64,000 nucleotides of DNA from Leifsonia shinshuensis (GTDB taxonomy: Bacteria; Actinomycetota; Actinomycetes; Actinomycetales; Microbacteriaceae). Shown one piece after another: positions 1 through 8,683 of this stretch. A program made the translations under genes and the position numbers. Below the pieces are notes generated by a model, which saw nothing but the letters and a program-made list of their open reading frames with translations, made no database searches and was not told the DNA's origin. Where the stretch lies: positions 1,116,001 to 1,180,000 of the forward strand of contig NZ_CP043641.1 in assembly GCF_014217625.1 (NCBI RefSeq), written 5' to 3'. Numbering within the stretch: the first letter of the stretch is position 1; every line of letters starts with the position of its first letter.

Positions 1-1204
1 GTTCACCCGCACGATCAAGAAGCGCAGCTTCTGGGCGGTGACGCTGATCATGCCGCTGCTCATCTTCGGACTCGGAGCGCTCGTCATCTCAGCGAACGCC
101 TCCAGCGCCAACACCGCCGACCAGCAGAAGAACCAGCGCTTCGACTTCCTCTACGTCGACGCGTCCGGGCTGGTCGACCCTGCGACCGCGCAGGAGTACG
201 GCGGCAAGCAGATCGCGAGCAGCTCCGAGGGCGTCGAGGAGGTGCAGATCGGCGGCACCCCGGCCTTCTTCGACTACCCGGCCGACCCGTCGAAGCAGAC
301 CATCAAGGTCTACGGCGCCGACGCCGGCGTCTTCGCGAACAACAAGTACTCCGCCGTCGCCCAGTCGCTGCTGTCGACCAGCGTGGAGAAGAAGCTGGAC
401 AGCCCGGTGGACGTCGCGATCCTGCGCGGCGAGACGAACACCGCCACCACCACGTTCAAGGACGGCGCGGTCGCCCCGGGCTTCGAGGGCATCCTCCCGC
501 CGCTGATCTTTTTGGCCGCGTTCTTCGTCGTGATCGTCTTCCTCGGCAACCAGATGCTGAACTCCACGCTGGAGGAGAAGGAGAACCGGGTCACCGAGAT
601 GATTCTGACGACGATCAACCCGACGAATCTGCTCGTCGGCAAAGTGATCTCACTGTTCGCGGTCGGGATCATCCAGATAGCGGTGTTCGCCCTGCCGGTC
701 GTGATCGGCTATCTGTTCTTCCGCGACCAGCTCTCCATCCCGAACCTCGACCTGAGCTCGCTGGTGTTCGACCCGCAGAAGATGATCGTCGGCGCTCTCA
801 TCACGATCGGCGGATTCGCGCTGTTCACCGGGACGCTCGTCGCCGTCGGCGCGGTCATGCCGACCGCGAAGGACGCCGCGCCGTTCTTCTCGGTCGTGAT
901 CTTCGCGGTCGTCATCCCGATCTATGCAGCCAGCTACGCGGTCAGCACGCCCGAGGCGCCGATCTTGCAGGTCCTGGCCTACTTCCCGTTCACGGCTCCG
1001 ATCACCGCGCTCATCCTCAACGCGTTCGGGTCGCTGCCGCTCTGGCAGGCGATCATCATCATCGCCGAGCTGTTCATCCTCGCGCTCATCGTGCTCCGGC
1101 TGGCCGTGCGGCTGTTCCGCTACGGGTCGATCGAGTACTCCAGCAAGGTGCGCATCACGGACGTGCTGGGGCGCAAGGCGGCCACCGGATCGGCGGCACG
1201 CTGA
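1..1204 (+). CDS. ABC-2 type transporter permease (5' end outside window)
   Basis: This is the membrane subunit of an ABC-2/NatB-type exporter. The reading frame is open from base 2 and begins mid-protein with FTRTIKKRSFWAV, so the true start lies upstream; an internal GTG at 38 could be mistaken for the start. A first membrane segment lies near the visible N-terminus. It is followed by an extracytoplasmic domain of about 130 residues and a C-terminal block of about five or six membrane segments, including the NSTLEEKENRVTEMILTTI stretch that is typical of NatB-like permeases. The ATPase partner is presumably just upstream of the window. The stop overlaps the next gene's ATG by one base (TGATG), so the two are probably co-transcribed. 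The substrate cannot be read from the sequence. Confidence 0.85.
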   Translation, partial: FTRTIKKRSFWAVTLIMPLLIFGLGALVISANASSANTADQQKNQRFDFLYVDASGLVDPATAQEYGGKQIASSSEGVEEVQIGGTPAFFDYPADPSKQTIKVYGADAGVFANNKYSAVAQSLLSTSVEKKLDSPVDVAILRGETNTATTTFKDGAVAPGFEGILPPLIFLAAFFVVIVFLGNQMLNSTLEEKENRVTEMILTTINPTNLLVGKVISLFAVGIIQIAVFALPVVIGYLFFRDQLSIPNLDLSSLVFDPQKMIVGALITIGGFALFTGTLVAVGAVMPTAKDAAPFFSVVIFAVVIPIYAASYAVSTPEAPILQVLAYFPFTAPITALILNAFGSLPLWQAIIIIAELFILALIVLRLAVRLFRYGSIEYSSKVRITDVLGRKAATGSAAR

Positions 1205-2190
1205 TGCGCGCCGTGGTCGTGCCGCAGCCCGGTGACGCGGAGGTCCTGACCGTCGCCGACGTCCCCGAGCCGCAGCCCGGCCCCGGCGAGGTCCGGATCC
1301 GCGTGATCGCGGCCGGGCTGAACGGCGCCGACCTCAGTCAGCGCCGCGGCTTCTACCCGCCGCCGCCCGGCGCCCCGGAGTGGCCCGGCCTGGAGGCCTC
1401 CGGCGTCATCGACGCGGTCGGCCCTGACGTCGAACCCGGCCGTTGGAGCGAGGGCGACCTCGTCTGCGCACTGCTCCCCGGCGGCGGCTACGCCGAGTAC
1501 GTCACGGTCGACGCCGGACTGGTCCTCCCGGTCCCGCCCGGCGTGGACCCGGTGGAGGCCGCCGGTCTCCCGGAGGTCGCCGCCACCGTCTGGTCGAACG
1601 TGTTCGACCTCGGCGCGCTCGCGCCCGGCGAGACGCTGCTGGTGCACGGCGGCTCCAGCGGAATCGGCAGCATGGCCATCCAGCTCGCCCACGCGCTCGG
1701 CTCGCCCGTCATCGCGACCGCCGGCAGCCCCGAGAAGGCCGCCTTCTGCCGCGGCCTCGGCGCGGACGCCGCCGTCGACTACCGCACCGACGACTTCGTG
1801 GCGGCCGTGCGCGCCTTCACCGACGGCCGCGGGACGGACGTCGTGCTCGACATCGTCGGCGGCGCGTACATCGCCCGCGACCTGGACGCCCTCGCCACCG
1901 GAGGCCGCATCATGTCGATCGCGGTCCGCGACCGCACCCCGGCCGCCGTGGACATGGGCCTCCTGATGAGCAAGCGCGCCCGCCTCCAGGGCACGACGAT
2001 GCGCGCCCGTCCGCTCGCCGAACGGGTCGGGATCGTCGCCGCCGTGCGCGAGCACGTCTGGCCGCTGCTGGCGTCCGGCGACGTGCGCCCGGTCATCGAC
2101 TCGGTGTTCCCGCTGGCGGACGCGGCGCAGGCGCATCGGAGGATGGAGTCGTCCGCGCACCTCGGGAAGATCCTGCTGCGCGTCTCCTGA
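1204..2190 (+). CDS. NADPH:quinone oxidoreductase / zinc-less MDR family
   Basis: A 328-residue member of the medium-chain dehydrogenase/reductase superfamily, quinone oxidoreductase branch. The N-terminal GroES-like domain (about residues 1-110) is followed by a Rossmann domain with the nucleotide-binding glycine motif HGGSSGIGS near residue 150. The catalytic-zinc cysteine ligands of alcohol dehydrogenases are absent, which fits NADPH-dependent reduction of quinones or enones. Length is normal for the family. The start ATG shares one base with the upstream permease stop. The 3' end overlaps the convergent DUF2809 gene by almost 100 bp. The substrate is not predictable. Confidence 0.9.
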   Translation: MRAVVVPQPGDAEVLTVADVPEPQPGPGEVRIRVIAAGLNGADLSQRRGFYPPPPGAPEWPGLEASGVIDAVGPDVEPGRWSEGDLVCALLPGGGYAEYVTVDAGLVLPVPPGVDPVEAAGLPEVAATVWSNVFDLGALAPGETLLVHGGSSGIGSMAIQLAHALGSPVIATAGSPEKAAFCRGLGADAAVDYRTDDFVAAVRAFTDGRGTDVVLDIVGGAYIARDLDALATGGRIMSIAVRDRTPAAVDMGLLMSKRARLQGTTMRARPLAERVGIVAAVREHVWPLLASGDVRPVIDSVFPLADAAQAHRRMESSAHLGKILLRVS

Positions 2191-2554
2191 CCGCCGCGTC
2201 GACCGCGGCCGCTAGCGCGGCGCCGATCGCGTAGGCGAGCAGATCGCTCCGCTGGAAGGTCGAGCCGAGCACCAGCTCGACGCCGGGGACCGTCGCGGAC
2301 AGATGCGCGGGCACGCCCGTGAGCTGCGTGAACTCGACGACAGCGCTGAGCGCGAACGCGACCCCACCCACGACCGCACTCGGCGCCCGCGGCGCCGCGA
2401 CGGCGACCAGCACGAACAGCAGCACCGCGTAAAGCGCGTCTCCCGCGAACGCGCCGGCCCAGCTGTCGACCGTCTCGTGGACGGTCAGGCCGGCTGCGAT
2501 GGTGGCGACCGCGGCCACGATCAGGAAGATGCGGCGGCGGGAGACGGAGGGCAC
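2093..2554 (-). CDS. DUF2809 family membrane protein
   Basis: A predicted small integral membrane protein of about 153 residues with four hydrophobic segments. It carries the DUF2809 signature features GDALYAV and VVEFTQL and a late aspartate (RSDLLAYAIGAAL). Function is unknown. The frame stays open upstream to an ATG at 2653. I prefer the GTG at 2554 because the protein becomes family-like only from SRRRIFLIV, and because a TAGGGT -10 hexamer lies on this strand at 2577-2582, inside the longer version. No clear Shine-Dalgarno is seen at 2554. Its polar C-terminal tail overlaps the end of the convergent oxidoreductase gene by 98 bp, an unusually long convergent overlap. Confidence 0.65.
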   Translation of the reverse strand: MPSVSRRRIFLIVAAVATIAAGLTVHETVDSWAGAFAGDALYAVLLFVLVAVAAPRAPSAVVGGVAFALSAVVEFTQLTGVPAHLSATVPGVELVLGSTFQRSDLLAYAIGAALAAAVDAAVRRRAAGSSRGARTTPSSDAPAPRPPAGTPSR

Positions 2555-2638
2555 AACCTGAGCGTATTGGCGTCCCACCCTACTCGCGTCCGGCGTGCGA
2601 TGGAGTTCGGAGTACGTCGCAGTGACGAGGCCGACACG

Positions 2639-2734
2639 TTGATAACACTCCAATTTGTATGTTCACCTTGTTACACTCTAAATTTGAGCTAGAACCAACT
2701 CGACCTTCGGTCGAATGAGCACAACGAGGACGCA
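2639..2734 (+). promoter_or_regulatory. AT-rich promoter and leader of the PurA-like operon
   Basis: This is the only strongly AT-rich stretch in the first 17 kb. Candidate hexamers are TTGTAT (2655-2660) with TAAATT (2679-2684, spacing 18) and a TACACT at 2672-2677. A 6-bp stem with a TTC loop (2700-2714, TCGACCTTCGGTCGA) lies in the putative leader just before the first start codon. The exact promoter cannot be fixed by eye. Confidence 0.35.
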
Positions 2735-3844
2735 GTGACACGAGCACCATCCGTGATCCTTTCGGCCGTGATTATGACCCATCCACGTCGACTCGACGCG
2801 GCACTGGCTCTCCAATCGCGCCACCCGGGGCTCGATCTCCGCATTGTGATGGATCCCGATCCCGAAGGACCTCCTTCCGCTTGGCGTACAGCGCGCGTTG
2901 CTTGGGCGGCGGTGTCGCCGCGGGCGACGCATCACTTGGTCCTCCAGGATGACGTGGCGACAGCCGGAGACTTCGAGGAGCGAGTCCTGAAACTGGTCGC
3001 CGCTAGACCGAAGGACGCGATCTCCCTCTTCGTCGAATGGGGCTCACGCACGGCGACCGCCGCGCGCCTCGCTGCTGCCACTGATGCTGACTGGACCGCG
3101 GTTGTCGATGACTACGTACCGACGGTCGGACTCGTCGTCCCCGCCGATGTCGCCCGTGGCCTCGACGAATTCGCGGCGAGTCGATCGACGACCGACGTAC
3201 CGGACGACGTGGTGCTGTTCGAGTATCTGCGGTCGGCAGGCATCGAGACCATCGCTCCTGTTGACGGCCCTCTGCAACACGACAGCGAGGACAGCCTGGT
3301 CGGCAACTCCATCATGGGAATCCGACGAGCTGTGCGTTTCACCGATCGCCTTGACCGACCAGTGGGCGGTTTTGTTTTCAGACCCACTGTCGTCCCGTAC
3401 TACGACTGGTGGGATCAACAGGCCGCGCTCTTCGTCCCGGACTCAGCGAGCGCCGACGGCTGGCGTCGGTTGCGATCGGAGCCGGCGTTCGCGTTGCTTG
3501 AGATCTCCAGGGACGTCGCTGACCGCACATTCGAAGACTGGTCTCGCGCGCTCGTCGATCGAGACGAACTCTCCGACACAGTGAGCGCGATTATCCAACG
3601 CGAACTCTGGCGGACCGCGTACCTCATCGGCGTCGCTCTCGGCGGCCTCTCGCCGGTCCCTCGCGCTCTCGAGTCGGTGCGTGTCGGCGAAGCTCTCCGC
3701 ACCCTCGGGCCGGGTGGGCTCCGACGAATCGTGCCAGTCCACCGGTTGGACGCTGTGACGTCGCTACTTCAGCCATTGGTGGCGGCGGGAACGCACGCGG
3801 GCCTCGAGGCCGGCATGGCTCGGTTGGAACCGGCTCAGCGATAA
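2735..3844 (+). CDS. Glycosyltransferase-like protein of unknown specificity
   Basis: The first gene of a six-gene operon; 369 residues, GTG start preceded by GAGG. I do not recognise a named family. The N-terminal half resembles a nucleotide-diphospho-sugar transferase fold: a beta-strand opening (SVILSAVIMTHPRR), the segment RIVMDPDP, a conserved-looking PSAWRTARVAW helix, then HHLVLQDDV at residues 66-74, where the paired aspartates sit where GT-A enzymes place the metal-binding DxD. There are no membrane segments or signal peptide, so it should be cytosolic. The C-terminal half has no recognisable motif. It uses more A/T-ending codons than housekeeping neighbours. A role in transferring a sugar or sugar-like group in the pathway of the downstream genes is inference; a non-catalytic role is possible. 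Confidence 0.7.
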   Translation: MTRAPSVILSAVIMTHPRRLDAALALQSRHPGLDLRIVMDPDPEGPPSAWRTARVAWAAVSPRATHHLVLQDDVATAGDFEERVLKLVAARPKDAISLFVEWGSRTATAARLAAATDADWTAVVDDYVPTVGLVVPADVARGLDEFAASRSTTDVPDDVVLFEYLRSAGIETIAPVDGPLQHDSEDSLVGNSIMGIRRAVRFTDRLDRPVGGFVFRPTVVPYYDWWDQQAALFVPDSASADGWRRLRSEPAFALLEISRDVADRTFEDWSRALVDRDELSDTVSAIIQRELWRTAYLIGVALGGLSPVPRALESVRVGEALRTLGPGGLRRIVPVHRLDAVTSLLQPLVAAGTHAGLEAGMARLEPAQR

Positions 3845-3863
3845 CGGACACAAGGGGGAACAG

Positions 3864-5273
3864 ATGGAGACCGTCATCGACGCGCAGTACGTGAGCGCAC
3901 AGCTTGCACAGCGGCGAGAGGAGAGACTTGGACGTCTCCGAAGGCAAGGCCTCCGGCCCAGTAGCGCGCCGGCCGCCACCTGGATCGGCGACCTGCAACA
4001 AGGGGATGGCGGCAAAGGGGCGATGACAGACCGCCTCGCCGCGCAGCACGGCGTGGTCGTCCGGGTGCAAGGCGGCGACAACGCCGGCCACACTACGGTC
4101 TTCCAAGCCTCCGACGGCTCAGAAACGGTGGTGAAGAATCACCTCCTACCGTCGGGAATGCGGCACCCGAATGTGATCGGCGTTCTGGCCAACGGAGTCC
4201 TGATCAACCTCGAACGTCTCGCGTCCGAGTTGACGAGCTTCGAGGAGTTCGCGCCGGGTATAGGCGGCCGCGTCTTCGTGAGTGGGCGCGCTCACCTCAT
4301 CTTGCCCCTTCACCGATCGGTCGACGACCGCCAGGAAGCCGCGCGTGAGGGCACTGGGTCCGCGATCGGGACCACGCGGAGAGGGATCGGCCCAGCGAAC
4401 GTCTGCAAGGTGAACCGGATCGGTCTACGGGTCCACGACCTCGCCGATCCGAAGCTCATCGAGAAGAGGATCCGCGAAGCGGTCCAGTTCTTCGACCTGC
4501 CCGAGTACGAGGTCGAGCGAAATGTCGAGTGGGTTCGCCGCTACCGCGATGTGGCGCTCACAAGAGAAGTCGACTCTGCTCGACTCATCGAAGATCTCGT
4601 CGCTACGGATCATTCGGTCCTGTTCGAGGGAGCGCAAGGTCCTCTGATCGATCTGGAACACGGGATCTACCCTTACGTCACGACTTCTCCGACCGCGGTT
4701 CACTCGGTTGGGTCAGGAGCAGGATTCCACCCGCATCAGATCGATCATCGAATCGGAGTGCTCAAGGCATACCAGACCATGGTCGGGAACGGCGCGTTCG
4801 TCTCCGAGGACCTTTCCGACCTGGGGGACCGCCTTCGCTTGGAAGGTGACGAATTCGGAACGACCACCGGGCGCCAACGACGATGCGGCTGGCTGGATCT
4901 GGTCCAGGCTCGCTGGGCCATTGAGGTGAACCGATTCACGAGCGTGGCGATCACGAAGCTCGACGTTCTCGACACCTTCGAGAAGATCGGCGTGTGCGTC
5001 GGATACGAGCGTGATGGTGACACAGTGATCGAATTCGACGCAGAACACGAGTCCCTCGAGCGCTGTCGGCCGATCTTCCGGTACTTCGACGGATGGCTTC
5101 AACCAACCACCGGCACGCAGTCGTTCGAGGGACTGCCTGTCAAGGCACGGGAGTTCGTCGCTTTCGTCGAGGAGCAGCTCTCCGTGGAGGTTGGAGCGGT
5201 CACGGTCGGTCCGCGTGACACCGACATGCTCGTCCGAACGGGCACCTCGATCGACGGGCTCGTCGCGCAATGA
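3864..5273 (+). CDS. Divergent adenylosuccinate synthetase (PurA) paralogue
   Basis: A 469-residue protein that aligns by eye along the whole length of PurA, the GTP-dependent enzyme joining L-aspartate to IMP. About 38 extra residues precede the P-loop. Seen: GDGGKG (residues 47-52) for GDEGKG, keeping the catalytic Asp (D48) and Lys (K51); GGDNAGHT with the catalytic His (H76); GTTRRGIGPA for GTTGRGIGPA; FEGAQG; the aspartate loop GTTTGRQRR; and the base-loop motif TKLDVLD. Odd: the usual Trp and Glu of GTQWGDEGKGK are Gln and Gly, the Lys after the P-loop is Ala, and the IMP-phosphate-loop Gly is Arg. Position in a cluster with phosphatase, oxidase, exporter and glycosyltransferases suggests a specialised rather than housekeeping role: either aspartate ligation to a purine-like intermediate, or a resistant target copy. 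The next gene overlaps by 4 bp. Confidence 0.85.
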   Translation: METVIDAQYVSAQLAQRREERLGRLRRQGLRPSSAPAATWIGDLQQGDGGKGAMTDRLAAQHGVVVRVQGGDNAGHTTVFQASDGSETVVKNHLLPSGMRHPNVIGVLANGVLINLERLASELTSFEEFAPGIGGRVFVSGRAHLILPLHRSVDDRQEAAREGTGSAIGTTRRGIGPANVCKVNRIGLRVHDLADPKLIEKRIREAVQFFDLPEYEVERNVEWVRRYRDVALTREVDSARLIEDLVATDHSVLFEGAQGPLIDLEHGIYPYVTTSPTAVHSVGSGAGFHPHQIDHRIGVLKAYQTMVGNGAFVSEDLSDLGDRLRLEGDEFGTTTGRQRRCGWLDLVQARWAIEVNRFTSVAITKLDVLDTFEKIGVCVGYERDGDTVIEFDAEHESLERCRPIFRYFDGWLQPTTGTQSFEGLPVKAREFVAFVEEQLSVEVGAVTVGPRDTDMLVRTGTSIDGLVAQ

Positions 5274-5950
5274 CCGCCAAGAGCCGCCTCGCACTCTTCG
5301 ACGTCGATGGAACGCTGACTCCCATCCGGTCCATTTGGCAGCACCTCCTCGAAGCGAAGAACCGCTGGTCGCCACAGGGAGCCGACAACCTCAAGAGGTT
5401 CGTCGCGGGCGAAATCGGCTACGACGAGTTCTGTCAGCTCGACGCACAGCTGCTTGCTGGAGTCAGCTATCCGGAGCTGGCAAGCATCGCAGAAGACATC
5501 CCGCTGAGCGACGGGGTGCCAGAACTGTTCGACGGACTTCGGGAACGGGGCTATCGCATCGCTCTGATCTCGACGGGGCTGCGCGTGTTGACGAACACGA
5601 TCGAACAACGGTTTCCGATCGACGCCTGCATAGCGAACGACCTGTCGACTGAAGACGGCATCTGCACAGGCGGTGCGATTCTCGAGGTCCATGAGAGCGA
5701 CAAAGGATGCCGTGCACGCGAACTGATCCAGAAGTTCGGAAGCGAGCACACGCTTGCCGTGGGCGATGGCACCGCTGACGTCCCCATGTTTCGTGAAGCG
5801 GATCTCGCCGTCGCCGTCGGGGCCACCAGCCAGGCGGCCGCAAAGGCAGCTCACGTACGTCTCCCCCGACTCGACGCGACCGCAATCCTCGAGCTGGCCG
5901 ACACTGCATTTCGCGACGAAAGGAGCATGCATGACTCGCCTGACCGCTGA
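5270..5950 (+). CDS. HAD-superfamily phosphatase (SerB-like)
   Basis: A 226-residue haloacid-dehalogenase-type phosphatase. All four motifs are visible: FDVDGTLT (nucleophile D11, acid D13), LISTG with the motif II serine, the motif III lysine in SDKG, and GDGTADVPMF (motif IV). A helical cap of about 60 residues lies between motifs I and II, as in subclass IB enzymes such as phosphoserine phosphatase. Length is typical. It starts inside the stop of the PurA-like gene (ATGA), so the two are translationally coupled. This makes removal of a phosphate from a nucleotide-like product of that enzyme a reasonable guess. The real substrate is unknown. Confidence 0.88.
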   Translation: MTAKSRLALFDVDGTLTPIRSIWQHLLEAKNRWSPQGADNLKRFVAGEIGYDEFCQLDAQLLAGVSYPELASIAEDIPLSDGVPELFDGLRERGYRIALISTGLRVLTNTIEQRFPIDACIANDLSTEDGICTGGAILEVHESDKGCRARELIQKFGSEHTLAVGDGTADVPMFREADLAVAVGATSQAAAKAAHVRLPRLDATAILELADTAFRDERSMHDSPDR

Positions 5951-7472
5951 TTCACATCTCACTGTCTCGTTCGACGTAGCGTGCAAACGTCGTTACGACT
6001 ACGTCGTCCTCGGCGGAGGAGGTACTGCGGCGGCCTTCGTCACCGGGGTCCTGGCTCGGCGCCCGACAGCGCGGATTCTGGTCCTGGAACAAGGCTCGTT
6101 TCTGCTGCCGAGCCATGTACAGAATCTCGGGGTTGCTTTCCAGCCGCTCATGTCTGCCGCCGCGGCGACACCGTGGCGGTCGGAGGGAGAGCTTGACTTG
6201 GTTTCGCAAGTGCCATTTCTTGGTGGGCGGACGCTCGTTTGGAGCGGCTCCGTCCCGGAGCCTTCCCGCGATCACCTCCGGCGTTGGCCAGAATCGATCG
6301 TCGACGACTTGGACGATCACTGGGAGGAAGCACGATCGTGGTTGGGCGCACGACCCGCGACTTCGCTCGCAGCAGAGTTCGGCAGCCTTCATGAGCAGCT
6401 TCGGGATCGTGTCTTCGATGTCAGTCGACGGAACCCTCATCTACTCACCCCACGCCGACCGGAGGAACTCGATGCGCCATTGGCGCATCCTGAGGATGCG
6501 AGTGGGATGACGTCCAAGTTCAGCGCGATCGGACCGCTGCTCCGCGCCGCGTCCGAGGCTCCTGCGTTCGACATCGTCACCTCGTGCTTCGTCGAGCAAC
6601 TCGTGGGGCACCACGGGTCCATCACGCACGTATCCACGTCCTTGGGATCGCTCGATATCGGGGACGCGGCGCTAATTCTCGCGCTCGGCACGTCGGAGGC
6701 GACCGGACTCGTCCTCCGTTCCCAGAACACGGTGGACGCGGGGCACGCCGGGAGGAACCTCGCGGCCAACTCGGCGAGTTTCTTCATGTGCAGGATCCCG
6801 CGTGATGCGTTTGCGGGTCTCTCGACCGAAGGCCCAGAGCTGGCGGCGCTCTACGTCGACGGTCGCACAGAACAACGTGAGTTTCATCTTCATGTCTCGG
6901 CCGTTGCGACAACCGATCGCGATCGCGACCTCGAGCGCGTCTACCGGCTGATGCCGGACATGTTCGGCGACGAAACCCCCGCATTGGTGACCGATGAGAA
7001 CCATGTGGTTCTGATAGTCCACGGACTCGCGGAGATCGCGGGCAAGGGCAGCGCTCCCGACGCCAGCCGCATCGAAATCGATAGTGACATCACCGTCGGT
7101 CGCTTCCATTTGGACACCGCCGATAGTGAAGCGTGGGATTCGCTAGACGAATGCGCTGATCAGATTCTCGACCGCCTGTCCGGAGGAGCGAGCATCGAAT
7201 ACTGGGAGAGAACCAGCCGAACGTGGGTGTCGCGGCTTGAATCCCGACGGATGCCCTTCGCCTTCCATGAAACGGGAACACTCTGGATGGGCAACGAATC
7301 GTCCGGCGCCGTGACCGACGAAGACGGGCGACTTCGCGGGTCCTCCAATGTCTACGTTCTCGGAGGCGCGGCATTTCCCACACGCGGTTCTTGGAATCCC
7401 TTCCTTACGATGGTTGCGCTCTCTCGTCGCCTCTCCCGGACCCTGGAGCAGTCCCACATGGTCTCCGGATGA
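5931..7472 (+). CDS. GMC-family FAD-dependent oxidoreductase
   Basis: A 513-residue flavoenzyme of the glucose-methanol-choline group. The N-terminal FAD-binding strand-loop YDYVVLGGGGTAAA (about residues 18-31) and the C-terminal signature HETGTLWMG, followed by FPTRGSWNPFLTM, are clear. The latter gives the His/Asn catalytic pair seen in choline- and sugar-oxidising members. Such enzymes oxidise an alcohol, often a sugar or cyclitol hydroxyl. The frame stays open upstream to 5754, but the ATG at 5931 has a strong AAAGGAG just before it and is the likely start, giving a 20-bp overlap with the phosphatase gene. No signal peptide, so cytosolic. It probably oxidises a hydroxyl in the cluster's product (inference). 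Confidence 0.85.
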   Translation: MTRLTADSHLTVSFDVACKRRYDYVVLGGGGTAAAFVTGVLARRPTARILVLEQGSFLLPSHVQNLGVAFQPLMSAAAATPWRSEGELDLVSQVPFLGGRTLVWSGSVPEPSRDHLRRWPESIVDDLDDHWEEARSWLGARPATSLAAEFGSLHEQLRDRVFDVSRRNPHLLTPRRPEELDAPLAHPEDASGMTSKFSAIGPLLRAASEAPAFDIVTSCFVEQLVGHHGSITHVSTSLGSLDIGDAALILALGTSEATGLVLRSQNTVDAGHAGRNLAANSASFFMCRIPRDAFAGLSTEGPELAALYVDGRTEQREFHLHVSAVATTDRDRDLERVYRLMPDMFGDETPALVTDENHVVLIVHGLAEIAGKGSAPDASRIEIDSDITVGRFHLDTADSEAWDSLDECADQILDRLSGGASIEYWERTSRTWVSRLESRRMPFAFHETGTLWMGNESSGAVTDEDGRLRGSSNVYVLGGAAFPTRGSWNPFLTMVALSRRLSRTLEQSHMVSG

Positions 7473-8683
7473 GCGAGCGTCTGAAGCATCGCACCACCAG
7501 ATCGCTGATCGTCAAAGTATGGGTTCTCACTGGCACTGTCGCGGTCGCCGACTTCATCTTCGGTGCGACCTTTGTCACGCTCATGGGACAGCGCGGCCTC
7601 GGCGCTGCACTGGTTGGCGGCTTGTTGTCGCTGACCGCCGTGACGGCGCTGCTCATCGAGACTCCGAGCGGCGCTTGGGGGGATCGATTCGGACACAAGC
7701 GACTCGTGAGCTGCGGCCTCGCCCTGTGGGGGGCCGGGTTGCTCGTCTTCTCCGTGGCGTCGAATCCCGCGGTGTTCGCAGCGGCGATCCTGCTCTGGTC
7801 GGGTGGGCTTGCCCTCTACAGCGGAGCATCCACAGCACTGCTGGTCAACACTTTGAACTCGGAAGGGCTGTCGCATCACGGCGAACACGCCATCCGAGGC
7901 TCTGAGACAATCCGCTGGGCCTCGGCTGCGCTGGGGGCGGTCCTCGTGGCTCTCGCAGGGTGGGCGATGGCCGATGGAGTCTCCATTGCGATTTCTGGAG
8001 GCCTGCTCGTCACCGCCGCGGTCTGGGTAACCTTCACCTGGCCTGACTCTCCTCGTCGTTCCGGGTCACCCATCGGTCGTTCGATGCAGCGGGGAGTCCG
8101 CTACATTCTTTCTCGCAAAGGGCGGCTCCTCCTGGCCCTCAGCGTGCTCGCGGCGATCGATCTGGCCATCGTCATCCTCACGTGGCAACCGATGACGGTC
8201 GACGTCGTCGGCTTCGATGCCGGCCTTCTGGGAATTGTGCTCCTTGTCCTCACTCTGTCCACAGCCGCAGGAGCGTGGACGACCCGATGGACACGTCGAT
8301 GCTCGCCCGAGGTGGTGGTGGGCGCGACGCTGTCGATTGTGAACGCCTCCCTCGCCCTCGTGCTGCTGGGCGCGGTCGGTGCGATCGTGGCGTATGTTCT
8401 CGCCGAATTCCTGATCGGAATAGCGCTCACGACCCTGGCGGTCTGGGCGCAGGCCACGTTTCCCGACTCCATTCGCGCCACCGCCACCTCCCTTGTCGGC
8501 TCGGCGACGGGGGTCACCATGGCCATCACGAACGGGCTCATGGGGCAGCTTTGGCAAGCGCTCGGCCTCACATCTGCTGTGGCATGGTCCGCCGGCGTGT
8601 TAGTCGCCCTGCTCGGATCCGTCGGGACTCTTGCCGCGGTGACGCGATCGGCATCCCGAAGTGCGAATCAAGGAACGACGTGA
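7469..8683 (+). CDS. MFS transporter
   Basis: A 404-residue major facilitator superfamily protein with about 12 hydrophobic segments and the loop 2-3 motif GDRFGHKR. The ATG at 7469 overlaps the stop of the oxidoreductase gene (ATGA), which I prefer over an upstream ATG at 7391. In a cluster with biosynthetic-type enzymes the simplest role is export of the product, possibly also self-protection. Direction of transport cannot be told from sequence. Codon use matches the rest of the operon and differs from the more GC-rich MFS genes elsewhere in the window. Confidence 0.85.
   Translation: MSERLKHRTTRSLIVKVWVLTGTVAVADFIFGATFVTLMGQRGLGAALVGGLLSLTAVTALLIETPSGAWGDRFGHKRLVSCGLALWGAGLLVFSVASNPAVFAAAILLWSGGLALYSGASTALLVNTLNSEGLSHHGEHAIRGSETIRWASAALGAVLVALAGWAMADGVSIAISGGLLVTAAVWVTFTWPDSPRRSGSPIGRSMQRGVRYILSRKGRLLLALSVLAAIDLAIVILTWQPMTVDVVGFDAGLLGIVLLVLTLSTAAGAWTTRWTRRCSPEVVVGATLSIVNASLALVLLGAVGAIVAYVLAEFLIGIALTTLAVWAQATFPDSIRATATSLVGSATGVTMAITNGLMGQLWQALGLTSAVAWSAGVLVALLGSVGTLAAVTRSASRSANQGTT

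Noticed and set aside
3864..5273. PurZ-type enzyme of 2-aminoadenine (Z) DNA synthesis
   Set aside because: As I recall, PurZ lacks the catalytic Asp of PurA, which is retained here (GDGGKG). No phage genes, DatZ or Z-type polymerase are nearby.
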